From positions 1 through 51,281 of the forward strand of contig JABIZD010000086.1 in the NCBI GenBank assembly GCA_018666555.1: DNA of 51,281 nucleotides. The letters are read 5' to 3'. Positions 25,991 to 34,974 of the stretch are shown one piece after another. The notes beneath the pieces are model-generated. The model worked only from the letters and a program-made list of their open reading frames with translations. It was not told where the DNA came from and ran no database searches. Each line of letters begins with the position of its first letter. Position 1 is the stretch's first letter. A program made the translations under genes and the position numbers. The stretch comes from Gammaproteobacteria bacterium. Its GTDB lineage: Bacteria; Pseudomonadota; Gammaproteobacteria; Pseudomonadales; Azotimanducaceae.

Positions 25991-27229
25991 TTATGACTCG
26001 TTGCTGCGTTGAAGTGTTTCCTTCACCAGGAAAGTCATAACATATAAACCGGTTAGACCCAATAGCGCAGACGTTACAAACGCTCCTGCCAGCGTCGTTG
26101 CTGCGGTGATCAAACCAATGAGCACGGGACCGGAGAACGAGCCTGTATCATTTAATAACCGCCAGACACTGAGAAAAGGCGCGCGCTCGGTCGGTGGCGC
26201 GAGGTCGGTGCCTAATGTCATCGTCACACCGCTGCCCAGACCATTGCCAAGGCCAGCAAGAACGGCGATAAGGCTAAGCTGTAAAGCAGTTTGGCTAAGC
26301 GGCATGAGCAGCAATGAACAACTTAGCAGCAAAAGACAGGGCACGGCAGCGTACTTGCGACCGAATCGGTCCATTAAGTATCCAGCCAGGGGGAACATAC
26401 AGGTATCGATTAGACCGGCAAAGCTAACCACTAACCCAATCGCACTTGGATCAAGCGCGATATGGGCACCCCAGAGTGGAATCAGTAATAGGCGTGCAGA
26501 ACGAACTACGGTCAACAGTAGTACAGCCAAGCCTGCTGTCTTGAAAATGCCCTGGTGATCCAGAAGTAGTAATTTCAGTTTTTTAAGGTCGGTGCTGCTT
26601 GGCTCGTTATTCGTGTTTGCGTTGGCTGCTTGTTTGTTTGGTTTTGTCTTTTCCAGGGTGAAAAAAAGTAGTATAAGGGCGCACCCTGAGATGATCGCAA
26701 TGACCATTAAAACCGTGCTGAATCCATAGGCTAAGGCAATAAAGCCGGTGCTGACCGGGCCAAATAGACCTGCCATGCGTTGTATTCCGCCCAGACTAGA
26801 GAGCGCTTTACCGCGGTGATCATTTGGTATGTTATCGCCAATGAGCGTTAACCTCGCCAGCAACCATAATGCCATTGCACTGCCGGCAACAAAGCTGAAT
26901 AGACCCAGGTGCAGAGATGAGTTGATGAGCATGCCCACTGACGCGGCAGCACTCATTAGAGCCAGGCCAAGCAACATGGTAATTTTGGGTCCCAACCTGA
27001 TCGTGATATAGCCTGCAGGGAGGTCTGCTACCATATTACCGAGTCCTCTCAGAGAAAAGATGAGTGCTGTCAGGCCGGGGCTCGCGCCGAGATCCAATGC
27101 GTACAGAGGGATGACCAGGAGTAAGGAACTCTGGCAGTAAGACATCATGGAGGAGGGCAGGTACACGGAAAGTAGAAGTGAGCGATGCACCTGCCAGCTG
27201 GTAAGCATTTTTGTGACGGGCTGGGTCAA
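25991..27229 (-). CDS. MFS transporter
   Basis: 412 aa with about twelve hydrophobic helices. The MFS loop signature is seen as GNMVADLPAGYITIRLG and in the second half as AGYLMDRFGRKYAAV. The cytoplasmic central loop (KTKPNKQAANANTNNEPS) separates the two six-helix bundles. It is a proton-coupled exporter or importer of unknown substrate. It precedes paralog A by 50 bp in the same direction, so they are probably co-transcribed. Confidence 0.92.
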   Translation of the reverse strand: MTQPVTKMLTSWQVHRSLLLSVYLPSSMMSYCQSSLLLVIPLYALDLGASPGLTALIFSLRGLGNMVADLPAGYITIRLGPKITMLLGLALMSAAASVGMLINSSLHLGLFSFVAGSAMALWLLARLTLIGDNIPNDHRGKALSSLGGIQRMAGLFGPVSTGFIALAYGFSTVLMVIAIISGCALILLFFTLEKTKPNKQAANANTNNEPSSTDLKKLKLLLLDHQGIFKTAGLAVLLLTVVRSARLLLIPLWGAHIALDPSAIGLVVSFAGLIDTCMFPLAGYLMDRFGRKYAAVPCLLLLSCSLLLMPLSQTALQLSLIAVLAGLGNGLGSGVTMTLGTDLAPPTERAPFLSVWRLLNDTGSFSGPVLIGLITAATTLAGAFVTSALLGLTGLYVMTFLVKETLQRSNES

Positions 27230-27296
27230 TGCTGGGCAACAGCTGAGGAATAGGTTTTTATAGCTTTTCCTTGAAAGCGATTAGGTCAGATACTGC

Positions 27297-27509
27297 TTAG
27301 GCAGCTCTTTTATGGTGATCAGCCGCGGCAGGTAAAGTCTGGGCAGTCGAATCTGACTCACTTGAATTGAGTTTCAGAGTCAGAGATACGATCTCGTCTG
27401 AAGGTGGATTGTCACCAATTAAACCCTGCAACATCCGACCTGCATGAGGATCGATCGCGTCATTTCTATCGGAACTGAAGTGAAATGCAAGCGCCAGTAG
27501 TTTAAGCAC
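27297..27509 (-). CDS. Possible small protein, about 70 aa
   Basis: A short frame with GTG at 27509 and an AAGGAG site nine bases upstream, a better signal than the TTG at 27527. The product begins with a short hydrophobic stretch (LKLLALAFHF) and continues polar and acidic, ending in KRAA. No family is recognised. A perfect hairpin (27527-27550) lies immediately before the ribosome site. The gene sits alone in a 560-bp gap between the histidine kinase and the MFS gene. It may be a real small protein or a chance frame. Confidence 0.4.
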   Translation of the reverse strand: MLKLLALAFHFSSDRNDAIDPHAGRMLQGLIGDNPPSDEIVSLTLKLNSSESDSTAQTLPAAADHHKRAA

Positions 27510-27526
27510 GGCAAGGGTCTCCTTCA

Positions 27527-27550
27527 AAAATGCGCTAGTTTACGCATTTT
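27527..27550. promoter_or_regulatory. Perfect hairpin before the small ORF
   Basis: Arms AAAATGCG (27527-27534) and CGCATTTT (27543-27550) with an eight-base loop. On the minus strand it ends directly before the TGAAGGAG ribosome site of the 70-aa ORF. It is A/T-rich, so as a terminator it would be weak; an operator or leader structure is as likely. Confidence 0.5.
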
Positions 27551-27789
27551 CGGCGGAAATGCTCGAACTTTATAAATGACTGAACAAATCACTGGGCCGA
27601 CCGGAAATCCCAGCCTGTTAGACCAGGTCAAATAGGTTGGAAGCTTGAGTGCCTTTTGATAACAGAACGGGGTGAAGCCAGGTGGCCTGTTGGCAGCCAT
27701 AAGCACGCGATGTAAGTGCTGGGAACGCCCACGCTAAAGAGGGTATGGTTGATATCAGCGCCTACCTATTCTGTCTAGCTGGCCTTGGG
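27551..27789. other. Intergenic region without recognisable gene
   Basis: About 240 bases between the hairpin and the histidine kinase stop. A 60-aa frame on minus (27524-27706) has no recognisable features. A GC-rich stretch around 27670-27730 could fold, but I match it to no known riboswitch or RNA family. Confidence 0.35.
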
Positions 27790-29127
27790 TTACTGAAAAG
27801 GAAGTACCACTGTAAAGGTGGTTCCTTTTCCAAGCTCACTTTTAACGCTGATCTCTCCATTCATCAAGAGACATAAACGCTGGGTAATTGCCAGGCCTAG
27901 ACCCGTTCCGGCATAGCGCCGCGTAATTGAACCATCAAGTTGTGTAAAAGGATTAAAAATAGTATTTAAATAACTGTTATCTATGCCAATTCCCTGGTCA
28001 GTTATGGAGAAAACTAATTGTTGATCTAACCCGGAATGGCCAAGCCCGATGCTCAAATCGATGCTGCCGCGATCAGAAAACTTATACGCATTGGCCAGTA
28101 AAGCAGCCAGCACCTGCTTTAGTTTCACCGCATCTAAAGTAACAGTTTCAGGTATCGTCGGTGCTACATGAGTCACCGGTGGTTCGCGGCCCTTGGTACC
28201 ACTCTGATTGGCGAAATCTGTGATTTCTTTAATCAGGGTTCGAAGATGTACGGGTGTGGCGTCAAGGTCTACCTCCTGTGCTTCCATCTTGCTCAAGTCC
28301 AGGATTTGAGTGATCAAGTGCATCAGCGACGCGCTGGCCTTACCGATGATATTGATCTGTTCTAACTGTACCGGGTTAAGCTCTTGATCCAAGGCTAGCA
28401 GGTCAGCCATACCAATAATAGAATTCATCGGCGTACGTATTTCGTGGCTCATAGTCGACAGAAATTGAGATTTTGCCTTGTTGGCTGCCTGCTCAGAGTT
28501 TCTTGCTGATATAAGCTCCTGAGCTTGTTCTAGCAACTGTGTTTGAGATAATTGCAGCTGAGTAACTGTATTGAACAGGGTTTCTGCTTTCATGGCATCG
28601 GCGATTTTTGCCGCCGCCATGTTGGCGATGGTGGTGAGTATCTTGACATGGTCTGAGGTGTAGAAATCGACCTGACTGTGCTCTGAATCAATAACACCGA
28701 TACAGCGATTTTCATACACAATTGGGATGGTTAATTCAGATAAGCGGTAGCTGTCGTCGATAATATAGCGATCATCTAGGCGGGTATCGGGGATAATTTC
28801 GAGCTTCTTACTCGAAGCGACTGAGCCTACAATGCCTTCACCAATGGGAATGATAATAGGGTCTATAACCAGCTTCCCGGCTGGATTCTTTGGGCCATAG
28901 GCCGCTTTTTGATTCAGGTGGGTACCACTTTCAGCAACCAGATAGATGACACAGTCCTCGAATCCTAAATCCTCCATTGTGTTGTGGGCAATGAGCCAGA
29001 AAATATCATCCAGAGTAGACTTGCTCAGCAGGGTGATAGCGAAACGATTAATTAAGCTAAGGTGAAAATCGGCATCCATAATCGGTGCGGTAGCGGTTTG
29101 CTGCTGCCGCCTATTTTCGGTTTTCAT
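27790..29127 (-). CDS. GAF-domain sensor histidine kinase
   Basis: 445 aa, soluble. A GAF domain occupies about 25-180 (GEGIVGSVASSKK, IPIVYENRCIGVIDSE). A helical linker leads to the dimerisation domain with phosphoacceptor H228 in MSHEIRTPMNS, and a HATPase domain with the N-box LLANAYKFSD, G1 DQGIGI and G2 GTGLGLAI. It has no transmembrane segment and no receiver domain, so it senses an internal signal and passes phosphate to an unlinked response regulator; none is encoded nearby. Confidence 0.95.
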   Translation of the reverse strand: MKTENRRQQQTATAPIMDADFHLSLINRFAITLLSKSTLDDIFWLIAHNTMEDLGFEDCVIYLVAESGTHLNQKAAYGPKNPAGKLVIDPIIIPIGEGIVGSVASSKKLEIIPDTRLDDRYIIDDSYRLSELTIPIVYENRCIGVIDSEHSQVDFYTSDHVKILTTIANMAAAKIADAMKAETLFNTVTQLQLSQTQLLEQAQELISARNSEQAANKAKSQFLSTMSHEIRTPMNSIIGMADLLALDQELNPVQLEQINIIGKASASLMHLITQILDLSKMEAQEVDLDATPVHLRTLIKEITDFANQSGTKGREPPVTHVAPTIPETVTLDAVKLKQVLAALLANAYKFSDRGSIDLSIGLGHSGLDQQLVFSITDQGIGIDNSYLNTIFNPFTQLDGSITRRYAGTGLGLAITQRLCLLMNGEISVKSELGKGTTFTVVLPFQ

Positions 29128-29197
29128 GGTGGTACATGTTAGTCAGCTCGAACAAGCATGGCATTGAGTATAGCCGGAAAATCAGGACTAAACCAAT

Positions 29198-30247
29198 TCA
29201 AATTTTTTCGATGATATTCTTCAGCGCTTCACAGTTCCTGATGCGTTCTTCAGAGGTGGTGCCAAGGAATCCAACATTCAGTGATGTGACGCCGTGCTCC
29301 TTGAGCATTACAATTTGGTCTCTGACAAATTCTGCCGTACCGACCAGGGAGGTTGCATCCAGGTAAGATTGAGGAACGGCTGCCTCAGCTTCCGACTTTC
29401 GGCCCTCAAGGTACAGGTCCTGTATGGTTTCTGCCTCTTTTTCGTAGCCGTATTTCCTGAATACCTGATTATAGAAATTTTTATCTTTTGCGCCCATGCC
29501 GCCAATATATAGGGCTATACCAGGCCGAGACATATCCCTGTATGGTTCCAGGCCTGAACCAATGGCAACAGCACCCCCAGCATAAATATCAAGAGGTGGT
29601 CTGCCTGGGTCTCTTAGTGCATTACCCGAGCGCAGTGCATCTCCCCAGACTTTATCGGCTCCCTGAGCCATAAAAAATGCCGGCAACCAGGCATCGGCAA
29701 GTTCAGCTGTCATGGCGACACTTTTTGGGCCTAGAGTCGCCAAAGCAATGGGGATTTCTTCTCGGAAAGGGTGGTTGATAATTTTTAGTGGTTTGCCAAG
29801 ACCGGTACCCTGATCTTTTGGCAGCGGTATCTGATACTTTTTACCTTGATAATTCAGTTTATCTTCGCGCAGCCAGACTTGTCGGCAGATTTCAACGACT
29901 TCGCGCATTCGAGTTTGCGGCGCATCGTAGGTGATACCGTGAAAACCCTCAATCACCTGGGGGCCTGAAGCACCCAGCCCCAGCATGAAGCGCCCAGAGG
30001 ATAGTTCATCTAGTCCGGCGGCGGTCATCGCCATCAGGGTGGGTGTTCGACTATAGATATTGAGGATTCCACTGGCGATGGTCAGGTTTTGAGTTTTTGC
30101 AGCCAGGTATCCCATGGCGCTGACCGCATCAAACGAGTAGGCTTCAGGAACCCAGGCAACATCGAGCCCTGCTTTCTCCAGCTCTACTATTTCCCCACTG
30201 GCTCCACCGAAGCCGTGCGCGTAGCTCATTAACGTCGCGATTTTCAT
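29198..30247 (-). CDS. LLM-class F420-dependent oxidoreductase (Rv3520c-like)
   Basis: 349 aa luciferase-like protein. The N-terminal EKAGLDVAWVPEAYSFDAVS, the middle SGRFMLGLGASGPQV and RTPTLMAMTAAGLDELS match the F420-type LLM subgroup known from actinobacteria and also found in some proteobacteria. Cofactor is inferred from subgroup, not shown. It lies between a histidine kinase and a MATE exporter on minus. It is not close in sequence to the LLM enzyme at 18292. Confidence 0.88.
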   Translation of the reverse strand: MKIATLMSYAHGFGGASGEIVELEKAGLDVAWVPEAYSFDAVSAMGYLAAKTQNLTIASGILNIYSRTPTLMAMTAAGLDELSSGRFMLGLGASGPQVIEGFHGITYDAPQTRMREVVEICRQVWLREDKLNYQGKKYQIPLPKDQGTGLGKPLKIINHPFREEIPIALATLGPKSVAMTAELADAWLPAFFMAQGADKVWGDALRSGNALRDPGRPPLDIYAGGAVAIGSGLEPYRDMSRPGIALYIGGMGAKDKNFYNQVFRKYGYEKEAETIQDLYLEGRKSEAEAAVPQSYLDATSLVGTAEFVRDQIVMLKEHGVTSLNVGFLGTTSEERIRNCEALKNIIEKI

Positions 30248-30278
30248 GATATTGGACCTCTTGTAAATGTTATTTAAT

Positions 30279-31592
30279 TTATGACTGTACCTGACCTGTC
30301 CAGACTTTGGGTAAATAGAAAGCCAGGCTAGCTGCGCGGCTCAGATAGTAAATCATGAGTGAGGCCCAAAGACCATGATTTGCGTATGGGACGACTAAAC
30401 CCCAGCAGGCAAAAAGAAAAATAGCCAGAGAGACGATCATTGCAGAACGCATTTGCCGGGTGAGAGCCGCACCAATAAATATGCCGTCTAACAGGTAAGC
30501 GGCAACCGAGGCAACGGGCGCGATAATGATCCAGCTTGCATATGCTTGAGCGGTATTGATAACTTCCTGGTTCGAAGTCAGCAGGACCAGAATGATGTTG
30601 TAGCTGACAGCCAGTAATAAGCTGAGCAAGAGTGCAGTAACGACACCCAGCTCAAAGGTGGTACGTATGATCCGTTTACTGAGTTTTCGGTCATTCGCTC
30701 CGACGGCTTGGCCGACCAGGGACTCGGCTGCCAGGGCGAAGCCATCCAGGAAAAAGGCAGCAAAAGTAACGAATTGCATCAAGATCATATTTGCAGCAAG
30801 AATGGTATCGCCGAATCTGGCGCCCTGGTCAGTGAACCAGGCAAAAGCAAATATCAGGCAGAGGGTGCGGATCATGATATCTCGGTTGATTTGCATCATG
30901 TGCTTTAGCGGACCTGTAGCCAGGAGCTGCCGATGATTGAGCACCAGTACGGAACTTTTTATGGTTGGCCAGATTATGGTTATGGCAAACAATACCGCGA
31001 TGCATTCAGCCAGAACCGTTGCCAGTGCTACACCTTCGACGTTCATGTGCAGGAAAACCACGAGGAAAATGTCCAGTATGATATTTGATAAATTGAGAAC
31101 TAACTGTAGGTATAAGACGGACTTGGAATCCTGTCGTCCAAGTAGGTAGCCCATCATCGCTAGTAACAGGAGATTGACAGGGGCCCCCCAGATACGAATG
31201 CTGAAATAACGCTGGGCTGCCTCTTCAACGAGTTCGCTGCCACCAAGCAGGGTAAAACTAAGTGTTGCTATGGGGGTCTGCAGTATCCATAGAACGAGGC
31301 CGATAACCACTGCTAACATGGCAGCCTGGAGAAACGTGTGCATGGCTGCATCGCTATCGCCGCGACCGAGTGCCTGGGCAACCAGAGCGGTTGTTCCCAT
31401 ACGAAGAAAACCAAAGCCCCAGAACAGAAAACTAAAAAGCATGGCGCTGACAGCGACCGCGCCCAGTAGCGCAGCATCGCCAAGTTGACCGATAACAGCC
31501 GTATCAACCAGTCCTAATAGAGGTGAAGACAGGTTCGCGAGGATAATAGGACCGGCCAGCAACATCATTTTTCGGTGATTATCGAGTATCAC
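30279..31592 (-). CDS. MATE family efflux transporter (DinF-like)
   Basis: 437 aa with about twelve helices in two six-helix repeats. The first repeat begins with a GPIILANLSSPLLGLVDTAVIGQLG block, and the second repeat carries DGFALAAESLVGQAVG, both characteristic of MATE proteins of the DinF branch. It expels organic cations or other compounds using a sodium or proton gradient. It lies 31 bp upstream of the LLM gene on the same strand and may share a transcript. Confidence 0.93.
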   Translation of the reverse strand: MILDNHRKMMLLAGPIILANLSSPLLGLVDTAVIGQLGDAALLGAVAVSAMLFSFLFWGFGFLRMGTTALVAQALGRGDSDAAMHTFLQAAMLAVVIGLVLWILQTPIATLSFTLLGGSELVEEAAQRYFSIRIWGAPVNLLLLAMMGYLLGRQDSKSVLYLQLVLNLSNIILDIFLVVFLHMNVEGVALATVLAECIAVLFAITIIWPTIKSSVLVLNHRQLLATGPLKHMMQINRDIMIRTLCLIFAFAWFTDQGARFGDTILAANMILMQFVTFAAFFLDGFALAAESLVGQAVGANDRKLSKRIIRTTFELGVVTALLLSLLLAVSYNIILVLLTSNQEVINTAQAYASWIIIAPVASVAAYLLDGIFIGAALTRQMRSAMIVSLAIFLFACWGLVVPYANHGLWASLMIYYLSRAASLAFYLPKVWTGQVQS

Positions 31593-31695
31593 CTGTTGAT
31601 TCCTTGGATGGGCCTTTTTTTAACGGCCTCGATACAGGTGACTTGGCTTTGATAGAACCTGAGTACGGGGTTGTTCATAACAGCAGAATTCAAGT

Positions 31696-32298
31696 TCACG
31701 CTAATAAATCACAGCTATGTTTTATCCTGGAAAAGGTGGTAATCCAGCAAAGTACGGAGAAGGTCACTGCCAGGAATACGAACCAATCTGGGAACAGGCA
31801 CATGAGAATAAACACCAGGATAGTTTCAAAACCTTCGCTGAGACCAGAGAGATAATATAGTGATTTTTCTCCTTGAGCGCGGCTGGTTAAGCCGATCTTC
31901 TCTGCAAAAACCGACATCGCCAGAAAACTGCTACCAGTGCCAATGAAGCTGAAAATGAGCAGGGCAGCGCTGAGTGTATTGTCAGGTTTGGCTAGTGCAA
32001 AGGCGAATACCACCGCTGAGTAGAATATGAAGTCCAGGACGATATCCAGATACGCCCCAACATGAGTTGTTCCCATAAGTCTTGCCAGGGCGCCATCAAG
32101 ACCATCGGCGACTCGGTTTAGTACAATGGCCAGTAACGCCAAATGGTAGCTTTGGATGGCAATCAGTGGCATTGCAGTAAGGCCGATGAGAAAACCGCCC
32201 AGGGTGATCTGGTTAGCGGTAAATCCATTGCTCGCCAGGAGCTTTGCCAGATTGTTGAGGGGTGGGTCGATTAAGGGACGTAACTTGTGGTCTATCAT
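31696..32298 (-). CDS. Second CDP-alcohol phosphatidyltransferase family enzyme
   Basis: 200 aa, about five to six membrane helices. The signature is D65-x2-D68-G69-x2-A72-R73, then G81-x3-D85-x3-D89, with seven residues rather than the usual eight between R and G. It should transfer a phosphoalcohol from a CDP carrier. It shares only the motif with the homologue at 22728, so the two have different roles. Upstream is a 287-bp gap with several hairpins. Confidence 0.9.
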   Translation of the reverse strand: MIDHKLRPLIDPPLNNLAKLLASNGFTANQITLGGFLIGLTAMPLIAIQSYHLALLAIVLNRVADGLDGALARLMGTTHVGAYLDIVLDFIFYSAVVFAFALAKPDNTLSAALLIFSFIGTGSSFLAMSVFAEKIGLTSRAQGEKSLYYLSGLSEGFETILVFILMCLFPDWFVFLAVTFSVLCWITTFSRIKHSCDLLA

Positions 32299-32585
32299 GA
32301 ATGGACTGCTCCTGGGCCAGACTTATTATGACCTAGTTCTTTGCCGGCGTTCTACTACTGAATTGTATGGAATTCTCTCATAGAATTCGTTTTGTGGTTT
32401 GTTAAGCGGCCTGTGACAGCCGCCTACCTGGCTTAAAGCTGCTATCGGGTTTGCTGGTGGCAGTCGATGCTGAGGTGGCAGTTGATGTACACAGTCTGCT
32501 TCTGATCCCCCTTCGCTGCCCACGGCCGATCCATTACCTGCCTTGTTTTATTGCAGTTTGACCGCTATCAGGCCACTATCTACTG
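32299..32585. other. Divergent intergenic region with inverted and tandem repeats
   Basis: A perfect inverted repeat GAATTCT-N5-AGAATTC is at 32370-32388. A second stem GCGGC/GCCGC is at 32406-32423. An imperfect 18-bp tandem duplication begins GGTGGCAGT at 32456 and repeats at 32474. No promoter stands out. These lie between the divergent CDP-alcohol transferase and lactonase genes and could be regulatory. Confidence 0.45.
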
Positions 32586-33641
32586 ATGAAATTGTTAGTT
32601 GGAAGTTATACTCAGGGCAGTGATTCAGAAGGTATCTATGCTGTAGATCTCGATTTGAACCTTGGCAGCCTGAGTGCGCCAATGTTAGCGGCGGCGACGC
32701 AAAACCCTTCTTTTCTGCTCAAGCACCCGCACTTGCCGATTTTATACAGTGTAAATGAGATGTCCGGAGATGATACCGCTGGGCGGGTGTCCTGGTTTCA
32801 TCTGCATACAGACGGATCCTGCATTTTCGCCGGTCAGGTAAGCTCAGGTGGCCAGGACCCATGCCATTTGGCGATCAACGGTGCGGGCAGTATTTTAGCG
32901 GTTTCAAACTATTCCAGTGGTTCTTTAACGCTGTTATCTGTGAATAGCGATGGCAGTCTCGATAGACAGGTGCAGCGCCAGTGCCACGCAGATCGCTGGT
33001 TAAAAAGAAAAAACCGCTGGGCCCGAAGTGAGCATCGCCAGGAAGCAGCGCACATCCATTCCAGTCAGTTCTCCGCCGATGGGCAGAGGTTGTTTATTGC
33101 CGATTTGGGTAGTGATGAGTGGTTGTGCCAGGAGATGGACGCTAAAGGACAGCTTCTGAATCCAATGATCGAAATTGCCTTTGTTGGCGGTTCTGGCCCG
33201 CGACATTTCTGTCTATCCGAAAACCAAAAATTTGCTTATGTGCTGACGGAATTATCCAATACTGTGGTCACCATAAAACTGACTGATGAAACAGCAGAGA
33301 TCAGGCATCAGGAGTATTGCCTAGGTGATTATGGGGGTTTCAGCGAGGCGGCAGAGATTCAGATGAGCGCCGATGGGCGTTTTCTCTATATTTCGAACAG
33401 GGGTGCTGACAGCCTGGCTGTTTTTTCGGTCAATGAAGACAGCGTGTTCCTGCAGCAGGTGGTTTCTACGCATGGGAGACATCCCAGGCATTTCCTCTTG
33501 GTTCCCGGATATTTGCTGGTAGCCAGTCGGGACGATAATTGTGTGACATTACTGACTCGAGATCATAAATCAGGTCGTTTGAGCGTCAGTCCAGTAGCAC
33601 AGTTGGATTTGCCCTGTCCTGTCCACTTGGCGCGATTTTGA
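32586..33641 (+). CDS. Lactonase family protein (6-phosphogluconolactonase-type beta-propeller)
   Basis: 351 aa. The N-terminus KLLVGSYTQGSDSEGIYAVDL and repeated blades with segments like NPSFLLKHP, GGQDPCHLAINGAGSILAVS and SADGRFLYISNRGADS match the seven-bladed lactonase/muconate cycloisomerase-like family of Pgl. Pgl hydrolyses 6-phosphogluconolactone; whether this one does so or acts on another lactone is open. There is no signal peptide. The next acyl-CoA dehydrogenase starts 72 bp after its stop. Confidence 0.9.
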   Translation: MKLLVGSYTQGSDSEGIYAVDLDLNLGSLSAPMLAAATQNPSFLLKHPHLPILYSVNEMSGDDTAGRVSWFHLHTDGSCIFAGQVSSGGQDPCHLAINGAGSILAVSNYSSGSLTLLSVNSDGSLDRQVQRQCHADRWLKRKNRWARSEHRQEAAHIHSSQFSADGQRLFIADLGSDEWLCQEMDAKGQLLNPMIEIAFVGGSGPRHFCLSENQKFAYVLTELSNTVVTIKLTDETAEIRHQEYCLGDYGGFSEAAEIQMSADGRFLYISNRGADSLAVFSVNEDSVFLQQVVSTHGRHPRHFLLVPGYLLVASRDDNCVTLLTRDHKSGRLSVSPVAQLDLPCPVHLARF

Positions 33642-33713
33642 TTGCATTCCGGCTCTATTTGCCCTTTGCCGGTGAGTTGGTTATGTTTTGTTATACAGCT
33701 CGCAGAGACTTCC

Positions 33714-34898
33714 ATGCAATATCAACTTTCTGATTCCGATCTTTTATTCCGAGATGACGTGCGCGGTTTCCTGTCCAGGGAATTACCTCCAGCCATAAGC
33801 GACCTGGTGCGTTACTCTCAGCCCGTACCTATGCAGATTCGAAAAGACTGGACCCGTAAGCTCCATCAACAGGGCTGGGCTGCACCTAACTGGCCGGTCG
33901 AGTACGGTGGAACTGGTTGGAGCATGTCCCGAAGGCAATTGTTTGAAGTCGAAATGAGAACGCATAATGCGCCTGAATTGGAAGGTTTTGGTTTTAATAT
34001 GGTCGGGCCTGCGATCATCCGTTATGGGAGTACGGAACAGAAAGATTTTTTCTTGCCGAAAATACTCAATGCAGAAATCAACTGGTGTCAAGGTTATTCT
34101 GAACCCCAATCTGGATCTGACCTGGCGTCTTTGAAAACGCTGGCGGCCAGAGAAGGTGATGATTACCTTATTAACGGGTCTAAAATATGGACTTCGGCAG
34201 CTGAGCATGCCGATTATATTTTTGCACTGGTTCGAACCGATCCCTCAGCCAAGAAGCAGCTAGGTATCAGTTTCCTGTTGATCGACATGACCCTACCCGG
34301 AATAGAAGTGCGTCCTGTGTTGGCTTTTAATGGTAAGCGGTTATGGAACCAGGTTTTCTTTACTGATGTACGGGTACCCAGGCAGCACCGCCTGGGTGAT
34401 GAAAACCAGGGTTGGACAGTGGCTAAAAACCTGCTCGGTAATGAGCGTTTGATGGTCTCCAGAGTGGCTGAAAACAAACGTATTCTGTCAAGGCTGCATG
34501 AACTGTTGGCTACTTCAGATGATCTTGGCGGCGACCTTGAGGCATCTTTCTACAAGCGCCTGGCAGAGCTGGAAATTCGTCTAAGTGGGCTGGAAGCAAC
34601 CGCCTCCAGGCTGCTGAGCCGATTTGACCTGGGTCAGTCTATCGGTGCTGAACCATCCATGTTGAAACTGCTGGGTAGCCAACTGGTTCAGGAATTGGAT
34701 CGCTTGCTGTATGAGGTTATAGGTTATTACGGCTTGCCTGAAGATGCTGTGTCCAGGTCTGGTGATGTATCACCGGTTCACTCAATTTCTTCCGACATGA
34801 TAGCCAGTGCAATGTTTCACCATCGTGGTTATACCATTGCCGGTGGCACCAGTGAAGTTCAGCATAATATTATTGCCAAACAGGTTCTGGAATTGTAA
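33714..34898 (+). CDS. Acyl-CoA dehydrogenase family protein
   Basis: About 394 aa from ATG 33714; the frame is open upstream to 33642 but the start MQYQLSDSDLLFRDDVR aligns with family N-termini. The FAD-binding signature is GYSEPQSGSDLAS, followed by GSKIWTSAAEHAD, and the C-terminus ends in GTSEVQHNIIAKQVLEL. It would introduce a double bond in an acyl-CoA, probably as one subunit of a heteromer as in steroid or pimeloyl-CoA degradation. It is close to the protein at 46983 in layout. No enzyme partner is adjacent here. Confidence 0.92.
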   Translation: MQYQLSDSDLLFRDDVRGFLSRELPPAISDLVRYSQPVPMQIRKDWTRKLHQQGWAAPNWPVEYGGTGWSMSRRQLFEVEMRTHNAPELEGFGFNMVGPAIIRYGSTEQKDFFLPKILNAEINWCQGYSEPQSGSDLASLKTLAAREGDDYLINGSKIWTSAAEHADYIFALVRTDPSAKKQLGISFLLIDMTLPGIEVRPVLAFNGKRLWNQVFFTDVRVPRQHRLGDENQGWTVAKNLLGNERLMVSRVAENKRILSRLHELLATSDDLGGDLEASFYKRLAELEIRLSGLEATASRLLSRFDLGQSIGAEPSMLKLLGSQLVQELDRLLYEVIGYYGLPEDAVSRSGDVSPVHSISSDMIASAMFHHRGYTIAGGTSEVQHNIIAKQVLEL

Positions 34899-34974
34899 CC
34901 GAATCAGATCCTGACCAGGCCGGATTTAGAAGGCGAATTCATGCGCGTAGCTCGTCGTGCTGAGTCAAGCTCGT

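Noticed and set aside
27551-27789. Riboswitch or structured RNA
   Set aside because: A GC-rich stretch may fold, but it matches no family motif that I recognise.
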